Shown here: in pieces, positions 1 through 9,532 of the stretch
Layout: each line of letters starts with the position of its first letter
Position numbering within the stretch: the stretch's first letter is position 1
Assembly: GCA_036004685.1 (NCBI GenBank)
Contig: DASYRE010000010.1
Coordinates: 42,806 to 106,805, forward strand
Direction of reading: 5' to 3'
Length of the DNA stretch: 64,000 nt
DNA from: Candidatus Polarisedimenticolia bacterium
GTDB taxonomy: Bacteria > Acidobacteriota > Polarisedimenticolia > Gp22-AA2 > AA152
Made by a program: the position numbers and the translations under genes
Notes under the pieces: generated by a model
Databases searched by the model: none
What the model was told of the DNA's origin: nothing
Seen by the model: only the letters and a program-made list of their open reading frames with translations

Positions 1-1
1 C

Positions 2-2296
2 AGCCGGGAGCGCTCGCTGAAGGCGGTGGATCTGGCGCTGGCGGAGAACCGGATGATCCTCCTGCTGACCCAGAAGGACAGCAACGTGGAGGAGCCGGCG
101 GAGACCGACCTCTACCCGATCGGCACCGTGGCGGTCATCATGCGCATGCTGAAGCTCCCCGACGGCCGGGTCCGGGTCCTGGTGCAAGGCGTCAGCCGGG
201 CGAAGGTGGAGGAGTTCGAGACCGGCCTGCCCTATCTCCGATCGCGCATCACGCGCATCGCGGAGCCGGGGGTGAGCGGCCCCTCGCTGGAGCAGGAGGC
301 GCTCATGCGCAACGTGAAGAAGTGCCTGGAGAAGAGCGCCTCCCTGGGAAAGTCGATCTCCTCCGAGGTGATGGTGATCGCCTCGAACCTGGAGGACCCC
401 GGCCGCCTCGCCGATCTCACCGCCTCGAACCTGGAGCTCAAGGTCGAAGACGCCCAGATGATTCTCCGGATCGTCGAGCCCCTCCAAAGGCTGAGGAAGG
501 TGAACGAGTTCCTCGGCAAGGAGATCGAGCTGCTGACGATGCAGCAGGAGATCAACACCCACGCCCGCGAGGAGATCGACAAGTCCCAGCGCGAATACTT
601 CCTGCGCCAGCAACTCAAAGCGATCCAGACCGAGCTCGGCGAGGGGAACGAGCTGGCGGAGGAGGTGGAGCAGTACCGGGAGAAGGCCGAGAAAGCCGGC
701 ATGCCCAAGGCGGTCCTCGAAGAGGTGGAGCGCCAGATCAAGAAGCTGGAGAGGATGCATCCCGATTCCGCCGAGACCGCGACGGTGCGGAACTATCTCG
801 ACTGGATGGTCTCGCTGCCGTGGTCGGCGCAGAGCAAGGACAACCTGGACCTGACCAAGGCCCGGGCAATCCTCGACGAGGATCATTACGGCCTGGAGCC
901 GATCAAGGAGCGCATCCTCGAGTACCTCTCGGTCCGCAAGCTGAAGAAGAAGATGAAGGGGCCGATCCTCTGCTTCGTCGGGCCGCCGGGAGTCGGCAAG
1001 ACGTCGCTGGGCCGCAGCATCGCCCGGGCCCTGGGAAGGAAGTTCGTGCGCATCTCCCTGGGAGGAGTGCGCGACGAAGCGGAGATCCGGGGCCACCGGC
1101 GCACCTACGTCGGGGCGATGCCGGGGAAGATCATCCAGAGCCTGCACCAGGCCGGGACGGCCAACCCGATCCTGATGATGGACGAGGTCGACAAGATCGG
1201 GGCCGACTACCGCGGCGATCCTTCGTCGGCGCTGCTCGAGGTCCTCGATCCCGAGCAGAACGTCAGCTTTCGCGACCACTACCTGAACGTTCCCTACGAC
1301 CTCAGCAACGTGATGTTCATAACCACGGCGAACCTGCTCGATCCGATCCACCCCGCGTTCCGGGACCGCATGGAGGTGATCCATCTCTCCGGCTACACGG
1401 AGGAGGAAAAGCAGCACATCGCCCGGCGCCACCTGATCCCGAAGCAGATCGAGGAGAACGGCTTGCTCCCCGAGCAGATCGCCTTCAGCGATTCGTCGCT
1501 GCGGGGGATCATCTCGGGCTACACGCGGGAGGCGGGACTGAGGAACCTGGAGCGCGAGATCGCCAAGGTCTGCCGCAAGGTGGCCCGCCAAGTCGCGGAA
1601 GGGAAGAGCGCCGCCACCCGGATCAATCCTTCCGCCCTGTCGACCTATCTGGGCGTGTCGAAGGTGACGCCGGAGGCGGCCTTGAAGGTGAATCAAGTGG
1701 GGGTCGCCACCGGACTGGCCTGGACCGCCACGGGAGGGGACATCCTTTTCGTCGAAGCGACCACGATGACGGGGAAGGGGAAGCTCATCCTGACCGGACA
1801 GCTCGGAGACGTGATGCGGGAATCGGCCCAGGCGGCCCTTTCCTACGCCCGCTCGCGGGCCCGCGAGTTCGGCATCGCGGACGATTACTTCGCCACGCAC
1901 GACGTCCACGTCCACGTCCCGGAGGGAGCGATCCCCAAGGACGGACCTTCGGCCGGGATCACGATGGCGACCGCCATGCTCTCCGCGTTCATCGATCAGC
2001 CCGTCAACCGGATGGTGGCCATGACCGGGGAGATCACCCTGCGCGGCAACGTCCTGCCGATCGGAGGGCTCAAGGAGAAGATTCTGGCGGCGCGCCGGGC
2101 GAAGATTCCGGCGATCATCGTCCCCGAGGGAAACCGGAAGCACCTGGAAGAGATTCCGCGCGACGTCCGCAAGGGCCTGGCGCTCTACTTCGTTTCCGAC
2201 GTCAAGGAAGTCTTCCCCCTGGCGCTCGAGCCGCCGACCGATCGACGGGATGCCCGGCGCGATCGCCCGGATCCAGGCCGGTACGCGGCCGTCTGA
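2..2296 (+). CDS. lon: ATP-dependent protease Lon (5' end missing)
   Basis: Lon is a cytoplasmic AAA+ serine protease that unfolds and degrades misfolded and regulatory proteins. The window opens inside the gene: the frame is open from base 2 without a start codon, and the first residues ([17 protein letters not shown]) lie near the start of the Lon N-terminal substrate-binding domain, so only a few dozen codons are missing. A GTG at 26 could be mistaken for the start. The 764 visible residues hold the LAN domain, a coiled helical region, the AAA+ module (Walker A GPPGVGKT near base 980, Walker B MMDEVDK near 1175) and the Lon protease domain. The Ser-Lys dyad is intact: Ser in PKDGPSAG (codon 1949-1951) and Lys in GGLKEK (codon 2072-2074). 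The 3' end overlaps the longest possible reading frame of thiL. Confidence 0.97.
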   Translation, partial: SRERSLKAVDLALAENRMILLLTQKDSNVEEPAETDLYPIGTVAVIMRMLKLPDGRVRVLVQGVSRAKVEEFETGLPYLRSRITRIAEPGVSGPSLEQEALMRNVKKCLEKSASLGKSISSEVMVIASNLEDPGRLADLTASNLELKVEDAQMILRIVEPLQRLRKVNEFLGKEIELLTMQQEINTHAREEIDKSQREYFLRQQLKAIQTELGEGNELAEEVEQYREKAEKAGMPKAVLEEVERQIKKLERMHPDSAETATVRNYLDWMVSLPWSAQSKDNLDLTKARAILDEDHYGLEPIKERILEYLSVRKLKKKMKGPILCFVGPPGVGKTSLGRSIARALGRKFVRISLGGVRDEAEIRGHRRTYVGAMPGKIIQSLHQAGTANPILMMDEVDKIGADYRGDPSSALLEVLDPEQNVSFRDHYLNVPYDLSNVMFITTANLLDPIHPAFRDRMEVIHLSGYTEEEKQHIARRHLIPKQIEENGLLPEQIAFSDSSLRGIISGYTREAGLRNLEREIAKVCRKVARQVAEGKSAATRINPSALSTYLGVSKVTPEAALKVNQVGVATGLAWTATGGDILFVEATTMTGKGKLILTGQLGDVMRESAQAALSYARSRAREFGIADDYFATHDVHVHVPEGAIPKDGPSAGITMATAMLSAFIDQPVNRMVAMTGEITLRGNVLPIGGLKEKILAARRAKIPAIIVPEGNRKHLEEIPRDVRKGLALYFVSDVKEVFPLALEPPTDRRDARRDRPDPGRYAAV

Positions 2297-3389
2297 TCCC
2301 CGTCACCTGACGCATTCGCCGACCGACGCGGCAAAGGAGCTCCGCCTGTCTCGATGGAGCGCCGCCGGCGAGGAAAGTCTCGTCCGCCGGATCCGCCGGA
2401 TTTTTCCGCCTCCGCCCGCCGGCGTTCGCGTGGCGATCGGGGACGATGCTGCCTGCGTCCGGCTCTCCGGGGGCGAAGACCTCGTCCTCACGACCGACCA
2501 GATGGTGGAAGGGGTCCATTTCCGCCGTTCCACCCATCCTCCGGAGCTTCTGGGAGCGCGGGCGCTCACGGTCAACCTCAGCGACGTCGCCGGCATGGGG
2601 GCGCGGCCGCGCTGGTTCCTGCTGAGCCTGTTCCTGCCGCAGGACCTTCCCGATCGCTATCTCGAGGGGCTCCTCGCCGGCCTTTCTACGGAAGCGCGTC
2701 GCCGGCGCGTGAGCCTCGTGGGAGGGAACCTGACGGCTTCGCCCGTTCTGGCGGTTGACATCTGCCTGGCGGGGAGCCTGCCGCGGGGAACGAAGCCTCT
2801 TCTGCGCAGCGGCGGGAGAGCCGGGGACCTGCTGTTCGTCACCGGATCCCTCGGCGGGTCGGCCCTGGGGCTGGAGCTGCTCCAGGAAGGCTGGCGGCTG
2901 ACGGGGCAGCGGGCGGCGCGGAGGGGACAGGGCGCGCGGCTCGCCGCGGCCGCCTTGAGGAGCCATCTCGCGCCGGCTCCCGACTATACGCTGGCCCGGA
3001 ATCTGGCGCGCCGGCGAATCGCTTCGGCGGCGATCGACCTGAGCGACGGGCTCTCCACCGATCTCCATCGCCTTTGCCTGGCGAGCGGGACGGGAGCTCG
3101 GATCGAGACCGAGCGTCTTCCGGTTTCGGAGGCCGCGCTCCGGCTGCGCGGGAAAGCGGCGGCGATTGGCATGGCCCTCCACGGCGGCGAGGACTACCAG
3201 CTCCTCTTCGCGGTCCCTCCCCGCAAGATCGAGGCGCTCGAGCGCCTGGCGCGAGCGCCCCGGATCACGCGGATCGGGGTTCTCACCTCGAGCCCGAAGC
3301 GATTGGTGGCCGTCTCCGCCGGAAAGGCGGTCCCTTTGATCCCGGCCGGGCACGACCATCTGCGCGGCGGTGGGACCCGCCGCCGTTAA
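2250..3389 (+). CDS. thiL: thiamine-monophosphate kinase ThiL
   Basis: ThiL phosphorylates thiamine monophosphate to thiamine diphosphate with ATP, the last step of cofactor synthesis, in the cytoplasm. The PurM/ThiL (AIRS) fold is recognisable from IGDDAA (about residue 63), TTDQMVEGVHF (81-91), GGN and, near the C-terminus, HGGEDYQLLF. The start is uncertain. ATG 2250 lies inside lon and gives about 30 residues unlike the family. A Shine-Dalgarno AAAGGAG at 2333-2339 sits 6 bases before an in-frame CTG at 2346, which would give a protein beginning about ten residues before EESLVRRI, as expected for ThiL. No ATG, GTG or TTG lies between. Coordinates use the ATG; the CTG may be the real start. 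Confidence 0.9.
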   Translation: MPGAIARIQAGTRPSDPRHLTHSPTDAAKELRLSRWSAAGEESLVRRIRRIFPPPPAGVRVAIGDDAACVRLSGGEDLVLTTDQMVEGVHFRRSTHPPELLGARALTVNLSDVAGMGARPRWFLLSLFLPQDLPDRYLEGLLAGLSTEARRRRVSLVGGNLTASPVLAVDICLAGSLPRGTKPLLRSGGRAGDLLFVTGSLGGSALGLELLQEGWRLTGQRAARRGQGARLAAAALRSHLAPAPDYTLARNLARRRIASAAIDLSDGLSTDLHRLCLASGTGARIETERLPVSEAALRLRGKAAAIGMALHGGEDYQLLFAVPPRKIEALERLARAPRITRIGVLTSSPKRLVAVSAGKAVPLIPAGHDHLRGGGTRRR

Positions 3390-3629
3390 AGCTCGACGCT
3401 CTCCCTCCTTCCCCCTTTTTCGCCATTCCTTCGGGCAGGGTACAATAGTCAGCCGGAAATCGTGCCGGATGAGAGCCTTGCGGGCCATGGCCGGGCGGTC
3501 TCCGGCTGCGCTTCTAAACAGACCGGCTCCGATCCCGAAAAAAGGCCTAGACGCCGGACGACCCCAATCCGTTTGTGAGGATGAGCTACCTCGCCCCTTC
3601 CGGAGCTCTCCTCGCTCCGAGGATCCCGG
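3390..3629 (+). other. 240-base leader between thiL and the sigma factor gene
   Basis: No coding sequence is convincing here. A TACAAT at 3441-3446 could be a -10 box, but the matching -35 (TTTTCG or TTTCGC near 3417-3423) is weak. If used, it would leave a leader of about 180 bases before the sigma factor start. I looked for c-di-GMP, TPP and other common riboswitch cores and found none. Short GC-rich inverted repeats are present but no terminator with a T-run. Confidence 0.4.
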
Positions 3630-4208
3630 ATGGACGAGAGGGACCTGATTCGCAAGTCCCAGGCGGGGGACCTTCAGGCCTTCGAACGGCTGGTCCTGGC
3701 GCGGCGGGCGCAGGTCTTTCGCGTCGCGCGCCAGATCGTGGGGAACGACGAGGAGGCGAAGGACATCGCGCAAATGGTCTTCGTCCGATTGTGGCAGACG
3801 CTGCCGCGGTACCGCGAAGGAGGGTCGTTCGGAGCCTACCTCCACCGCATCACCGTGAACCTGGCCTTCGATGCGGCCCGGCAGCGGGAGTCGCGCGAAT
3901 GGGCCCGGGGGATGGACGCCCGGGAGCTGGAAGAGCTGGCCGGAACGGCTCGCCCGGCGGAGAATCCGGAGCCCGGCGAGATTCAGAGGATCTTCGCAAT
4001 CCTGTCGCGCCGGCTGGGCTCCCGGCAGAAAGCGGCGTTCGTCCTGCGGGAAATCGAGGGAATGAGCACCCAGGACGTCTCGGAAATCCTGGGAATGAGC
4101 GAATCGACGGTGCGCAATCACGTGCACGCGGCGCGGAAGGTTCTGCAGGAAGGGCTTCGCAGGTTTTTTCCCGAATACGCCCGCGGCAAGGACGGGACGG
4201 AGGAATGA
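3630..4208 (+). CDS. ECF-type RNA polymerase sigma factor
   Basis: This 192-residue protein is a sigma70-family extracytoplasmic-function sigma factor, which directs RNA polymerase to a dedicated promoter set. Region 2 spans about residues 20-85 (QAFERLVLARRAQVFRVA, then a -10-recognition segment ending near NLAFDAARQ). Region 4 spans about 118-175, with the helix-turn-helix MSTQDVSEILGMSESTVRNHV. The ATG at 3630 is preceded by GAGGA at 3619. The stop overlaps the start of the next gene in an ATGA junction, the arrangement usual for a sigma factor with its anti-sigma factor. It is the first gene upstream of the pilus/secretion operon, so control of that operon is a reasonable inference; the target promoter is unknown. 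Confidence 0.93.
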   Translation: MDERDLIRKSQAGDLQAFERLVLARRAQVFRVARQIVGNDEEAKDIAQMVFVRLWQTLPRYREGGSFGAYLHRITVNLAFDAARQRESREWARGMDARELEELAGTARPAENPEPGEIQRIFAILSRRLGSRQKAAFVLREIEGMSTQDVSEILGMSESTVRNHVHAARKVLQEGLRRFFPEYARGKDGTEE

Positions 4209-4651
4209 TGGACGAGCCGGAACCGACGCATCCGAGCCCTGGCGGCGATCCCTCCCGGTTCTTCCGGGTGCTGGGCCAGGCCCAGCCCCCCGAAGAGTTC
4301 TGGGAAGGATTCTGGCCCTCCGTCCGGGCCCGGCTCCGCGCGGCGGAGGCTCCGGTCCCGCCGGCCGCGAGCCGCTTCCGCGCCGTGTTTCTGGGAGCTT
4401 CGGCGGGTGCGATGGCGGCCGCGGCCGTCTTCGTTGCCGCCTTCCTCGCGACTCCGACGCTGCGCCCCGTGCGCCCCACGCGCCCGGTGCCGGCGCCGGC
4501 GGCCGCCGCGGCGCGCCGCGGCGAGAGCGCGCCGCGGCCGGTGCTGGAAGACCTGCGCTCCGCTTCGGCCAGGGTCTATACCTTCCGCGTCGGCGAGGCC
4601 GCCGATACCACCGAGGTGATCCTGATCGTGGACGAGAGCCTTGACATCTAG
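4205..4651 (+). CDS. small single-pass membrane protein, candidate anti-sigma factor
   Basis: A 148-residue protein with an acidic N-terminal part (1-55), one membrane segment (about 60-82, RFRAVFLGASAGAMAAAAVF...), a Pro/Ala/Arg-rich stretch (85-110) and a short C-terminal domain ending in TTEVILIVDESLDI. N-in topology would place the first part with the sigma factor. It lacks the HxxxCxxC zinc motif of ZAS anti-sigma factors, so assignment rests on context: its start codon (ATG 4205, or ATG 4208) overlaps the sigma factor stop. The N-terminal PPEEFWEGFWPSVRARL helix is the likeliest partner-binding element. It could also be an unrelated membrane protein of the pilus operon. Confidence 0.6.
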   Translation: MMDEPEPTHPSPGGDPSRFFRVLGQAQPPEEFWEGFWPSVRARLRAAEAPVPPAASRFRAVFLGASAGAMAAAAVFVAAFLATPTLRPVRPTRPVPAPAAAAARRGESAPRPVLEDLRSASARVYTFRVGEAADTTEVILIVDESLDI

Positions 4652-4683
4652 CATCGCGCCCCTGAAATCACGCTGCGCCCGGC

Positions 4684-4743
4684 GGGTTGACCCGCGGCCT
4701 GATTGCCGCCGCGCGCTCCGGAGGCCCGGGTTGACCCGCGGCC
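4684..4743. repeat. 16-bp direct repeat pair upstream of the pilus operon
   Basis: The 16-mer GGGTTGACCCGCGGCC occurs perfectly at 4684-4699 and 4728-4743, 44 bp apart start to start, close to four helical turns. Each copy contains TTGACC and the palindrome CCGCGG. The second copy runs into GGCCG-ATTTA-CGGCC (4740-4754), a 5-bp inverted repeat with a 5-base loop. It lies in the 141-bp gap before the gene at 4793. Spacing on one face of the helix suggests a regulator-binding site, but no -10 box at a normal distance from either TTGACC was seen. Confidence 0.75.
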
Positions 4744-4792
4744 GATTTACGGCCGTGACGCGACGCTGTAGATCTTCGCGAAGGAGGGAATC

Positions 4793-5521
4793 ATGACACC
4801 TCGCCCGAGAGGGCTGGTCCGGGTCGGCCTGCCGCTCCTCCTTCTCATCACGCTTCCCGTCCTGTCGGATCCGGTCCCGGCGCCACGGCCGCATCTCCCG
4901 ACGCAGCTCTTCACCGTCCGCTTCAAGGACGTAAACGACGTCTACCTGCTGATCGAGCCGCTGCTCTCGCAGCGGGGATCGGTGCAGATGCAGCCTCGTC
5001 TCAGGACCCTGGCGGTCACGGACGACGAGGAGACGCTCAAGAAGATCGAAGCGCTGATCCAGAGCTACGACCTGCCTCCCAAGAGCGTGGCGGTGGCTCT
5101 GCAGCTCATCCTCGCCACCGCGGCCGAGAAACCTCCCGAGACGATCTCGCCCCGCATTCGCGGCGTGATCCAGAAGCTCAACGAGATCTCGACGAAATGG
5201 TCGGACTACCGGCTGCTGGGCAGCGCCACCGTGCCGTGCAGCGAGGGAGAGAAGGCGAGTGCGGAGCTGGGCGAGGATTACCGCATCAGCTTCGCGGTGG
5301 ACTACGCGATCGACGAGCAGAAACTGGTGCGGTTCAAGCGGCTGGTCCTGGACCGCCGCGACCGCTCGCGCGACGCCGAATCGTCGGAGGCGACCTACAC
5401 CCGGGTCCTCGACACGGCGCTGAACCTGAAGGAGGACAAGCTCTACATCTTCGGCGCGTCGAAGATGGAGGGAAGCTCCCGGGCGCTTTTCATGACGATC
5501 TCCGCGTCGACGCAGCGCTAG
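4793..5521 (+). CDS. periplasmic protein with a secretin N1-like domain
   Basis: A 242-residue exported protein with a hydrophobic signal segment (about 9-25). Residues 38-98 (LFTVRFKDVNDVYLLIEPLL...RTLAVTDDEETLKKIEALIQSYD) follow the beta-alpha-beta pattern of secretin N1/NolW domains: an interface strand, a partly conserved LxxxPL, a strand with TLAVTD, then a helix with IxxLIxxxD. The secretin pore domain is absent. The remainder contains a single Cys and predicts as beta-rich. It precedes pilC by 16 bases and probably belongs to the same transcript, so I infer a periplasmic scaffold or adaptor of the secretin machine. RBS AAGGAGG lies at 4780-4786 before ATG 4793. Confidence 0.7.
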   Translation: MTPRPRGLVRVGLPLLLLITLPVLSDPVPAPRPHLPTQLFTVRFKDVNDVYLLIEPLLSQRGSVQMQPRLRTLAVTDDEETLKKIEALIQSYDLPPKSVAVALQLILATAAEKPPETISPRIRGVIQKLNEISTKWSDYRLLGSATVPCSEGEKASAELGEDYRISFAVDYAIDEQKLVRFKRLVLDRRDRSRDAESSEATYTRVLDTALNLKEDKLYIFGASKMEGSSRALFMTISASTQR

Positions 5522-5537
5522 GCAGAGAGGAAGGACG

Positions 5538-6755
5538 ATGCCGGAATTTGTTTGCCGGATGGGAACGGTGGAAGGGGACGTGATCGAGCGGGTCTACGTC
5601 TCGGACGACGCCGACGCCCTCCGCAAGGACCTCGAGCGCAAGGACTATCTCATCTTCTCCATCCGGAAGAAGGGCGGGGCGCTCGGGCTCTTCCCGGCGA
5701 TGGGCCGCAAGAAGATCAAGATGAAGGATTTCTTGATCTTCAACCAGCAGCTCGCGGCCCTGATTCAGGCGGGCCTGCCGATCGTTTCCAGCCTCGACGT
5801 CCTGCTGGAGCGCCGGAAGAATCCGATCTTCCGGAAGGCCCTCACCGACATCCGGGACCAGGTCAAGGCGGGGGCCGCCCTCTCCGAGGCGTTCGACTCC
5901 CAGGGAGATCTCTTCCCGAAGATCTACTCCTCCTCGCTGGCGTCGGGAGAGCGCAGCGGGGAGGTGGCCACGGTCCTCAAGCGGTACATCGCGCACTCCA
6001 GGAAGCTGATGACCCTGAAGGGCCGCGTCGTGGCGGCGCTGATCTACCCGGCGATCCTCTTCTTCATGTCCTTCGTCGTGGTGGGAATCCTCATCTATTA
6101 CGTCCTCCCCAAGTTCGCCACCATCTACGAGGGGTTCGGCGGGATCGAGAACCTGCCCCTCATCACGAAGATCCTCGTCGGCGCCTCGCTCTTCGTGCAG
6201 AACCACGTGATCGCCATCGTCGCGGCGGCCCTCACGGGCTTCCTGGCCTTCTCGGCCTGGCGGCGGACGCCCTCGGGCATGCTGGCGGTGGACCGCTGGA
6301 AGCTGGGGATTCCGTTCATCGGCGGCATCATCCAGAAGTATTGCGCCTCCCGCTTCGCCCGGACGCTCGGCACCCTGGTCACCGGCGGGATCCCGCTCGT
6401 CACCTCGCTCGAGATCGCCGGTCCGGCCGCGGGCAACCGCGTCTTCGAGAGCCGCCTGGAAGCGGTGTCGCGCAAGGTCCGCGAAGGCAACGCCCTGGCC
6501 CAGTCGCTCGACGAGACGGGGCTCTTCTCGGACCTCGCCCTGGAGATGATCAAGGTGGGAGAGTCGACCGGGGCCCTCCAGGAGATGCTGGAGAACGTCT
6601 CGCAGTTCTACGACGAAGAGATCGACAACAGCCTGCAGACGATCGAGGCGCTGCTCGTGCCGGTGATGCTGGTGGTGATGGGGGCCATCATCGCGTCGAT
6701 TCTGCTGGCGATCTACCTGCCCCTCATCAAGAGTTACGGCATGCAAGGGCGCTAG
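5538..6755 (+). CDS. pilC: type IV pilus/type II secretion inner-membrane platform protein (PilC/GspF)
   Basis: This 405-residue polytopic protein is the inner-membrane platform that couples the assembly ATPase to pilin insertion. Two T2SSF domains are visible, about residues 65-190 (FNQQLAALIQAGLPI, ASGERSGEVATVL) and 268-392 (FARTLGTLVTGGIPL, VGESTGALQEML), with membrane segments near 168-190, 212-240 and at the C-terminus (VPVMLVVMGAIIASILLAIYLPL). The N-terminal 60 residues form the short domain typical of PilC. It is followed by the PilB-type ATPase after 55 bases. Confidence 0.95.
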   Translation: MPEFVCRMGTVEGDVIERVYVSDDADALRKDLERKDYLIFSIRKKGGALGLFPAMGRKKIKMKDFLIFNQQLAALIQAGLPIVSSLDVLLERRKNPIFRKALTDIRDQVKAGAALSEAFDSQGDLFPKIYSSSLASGERSGEVATVLKRYIAHSRKLMTLKGRVVAALIYPAILFFMSFVVVGILIYYVLPKFATIYEGFGGIENLPLITKILVGASLFVQNHVIAIVAAALTGFLAFSAWRRTPSGMLAVDRWKLGIPFIGGIIQKYCASRFARTLGTLVTGGIPLVTSLEIAGPAAGNRVFESRLEAVSRKVREGNALAQSLDETGLFSDLALEMIKVGESTGALQEMLENVSQFYDEEIDNSLQTIEALLVPVMLVVMGAIIASILLAIYLPLIKSYGMQGR

Positions 6756-6810
6756 GCGCCCCCGAACGCGGATCCCGGCGAGGAGCCGGGAGCTTCCGAC
6801 GAGGTGAATC

Positions 6811-8478
<1,668 letters not shown>

Positions 8479-8485
8479 GGAGAAC

Positions 8486-9532
8486 GTGCCCCTGCCGTCT
8501 TGGGAAAGCGTGGTTCAGCGACTCGGCCTGGCGCCGGGCCCCCGGCCGGCGCGCCTGAGGCCCCGCCTGCCTTCGACGGCGGCCCACGTGTCGGCGGGAC
8601 ACGTCTCCGCCGTGCGTCTCGGCGGCTCGGCGCCGGGAAAGAGGGGATCGGCGGAGCGCCCGAGGGTCGTGGCACACGCCGAGGCGGAAATCCCGGGCGC
8701 CGCCTCGCTTTCCTTCACGGGACCTTCCCAGCTCCTGGATTTGACGCCCCTGTCGCGGGCGATCGAGTCGGTGCTCGCGACGGTCGCGCCGCGGGAGAGC
8801 CGGATTTCCGTGGTGCTGCCCGACCCGGCCGCGCGGGTGTCGCTCCTGAGGTTCGGCCGCCTGCCGGCGACGCGGCAGGAGGTGGCCGACCTGATCCGCT
8901 TCCGGATGCAGAAGGTCCTTCCCTTCCGGGTGGAGGAGGCTTCCCTGGACTTTCAGCTCCTCTCCGACGCGGACGGCGAGGAGACGGAGTTCCTCGCCGT
9001 CCTGATTCAGCGCCCGGTCCTCTTCCAGTTCGAGCGCCTGTTCAGCGCCCGGGATCGGATTCCCGGCCTGGTAGACCTGGAGAGCTTCAATCTCGCGAAC
9101 CTCCTCGCCCGCACCGGCGGGACCGACGGGGAGGAGGCCGGGGATCGCGCCCTCGTCAACGCCGCCTCGGGCTACCTCACCGTCCTCTACTTCCGGAACG
9201 GACTCTTGAACTTCTACCGCTGCAAGCCGCTCGCCGAGGAGGAGCGGGCGCTGCCGGAACGGCTGCACGGCGCGCTGCGGCGGGAGATGGCCTCCTGCGC
9301 GGCCTACTACCGCGAGCACCTTGCGGGAGCGGGATTCTCCGAGGCGGTGGTGCGGGTGGTCGAGGGAGATCCGGCAGTGGTCCTGGGTATCGTCCAGGAG
9401 GAGATGGGGTGCCGAGCGCGCCCCCTGGATCCTTCCCGCGCGGCCGTCCTTCCGGCGGGCGCGGATCCGGCGGATCCGAGGTGGCAGCGCCTGGCTCCCG
9501 CTTTGGGGGCGGCGATGGGGAGGCCGGCGTGA
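8486..9532 (+). CDS. pilM: PilM/GspL-like actin-fold assembly protein
   Basis: A 348-residue protein of the PilM family, the cytoplasmic actin-like partner that binds the PilN N-terminus and couples the ATPase to the alignment complex. The segment LPDPAARVSLLRFGRLPATRQEVADLIRFRMQKVLPF is strongly PilM/GspL-like. The N-terminus is Arg/Pro/Gly-rich and longer than usual. Start is GTG 8486, eight bases after pilB. The stop overlaps the GTG of the next gene (GTGA), indicating translational coupling. Confidence 0.88.
   Translation: MPLPSWESVVQRLGLAPGPRPARLRPRLPSTAAHVSAGHVSAVRLGGSAPGKRGSAERPRVVAHAEAEIPGAASLSFTGPSQLLDLTPLSRAIESVLATVAPRESRISVVLPDPAARVSLLRFGRLPATRQEVADLIRFRMQKVLPFRVEEASLDFQLLSDADGEETEFLAVLIQRPVLFQFERLFSARDRIPGLVDLESFNLANLLARTGGTDGEEAGDRALVNAASGYLTVLYFRNGLLNFYRCKPLAEEERALPERLHGALRREMASCAAYYREHLAGAGFSEAVVRVVEGDPAVVLGIVQEEMGCRARPLDPSRAAVLPAGADPADPRWQRLAPALGAAMGRPA

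Noticed and set aside
322..2310. Long + strand frame inside lon in another phase
   Set aside because: Arg/Pro/Gly-rich translation without motifs; lon in the other frame has all its domains.
3446..3629. A c-di-GMP or TPP riboswitch in the sigma factor leader
   Set aside because: None of the conserved core stretches of either class could be found.
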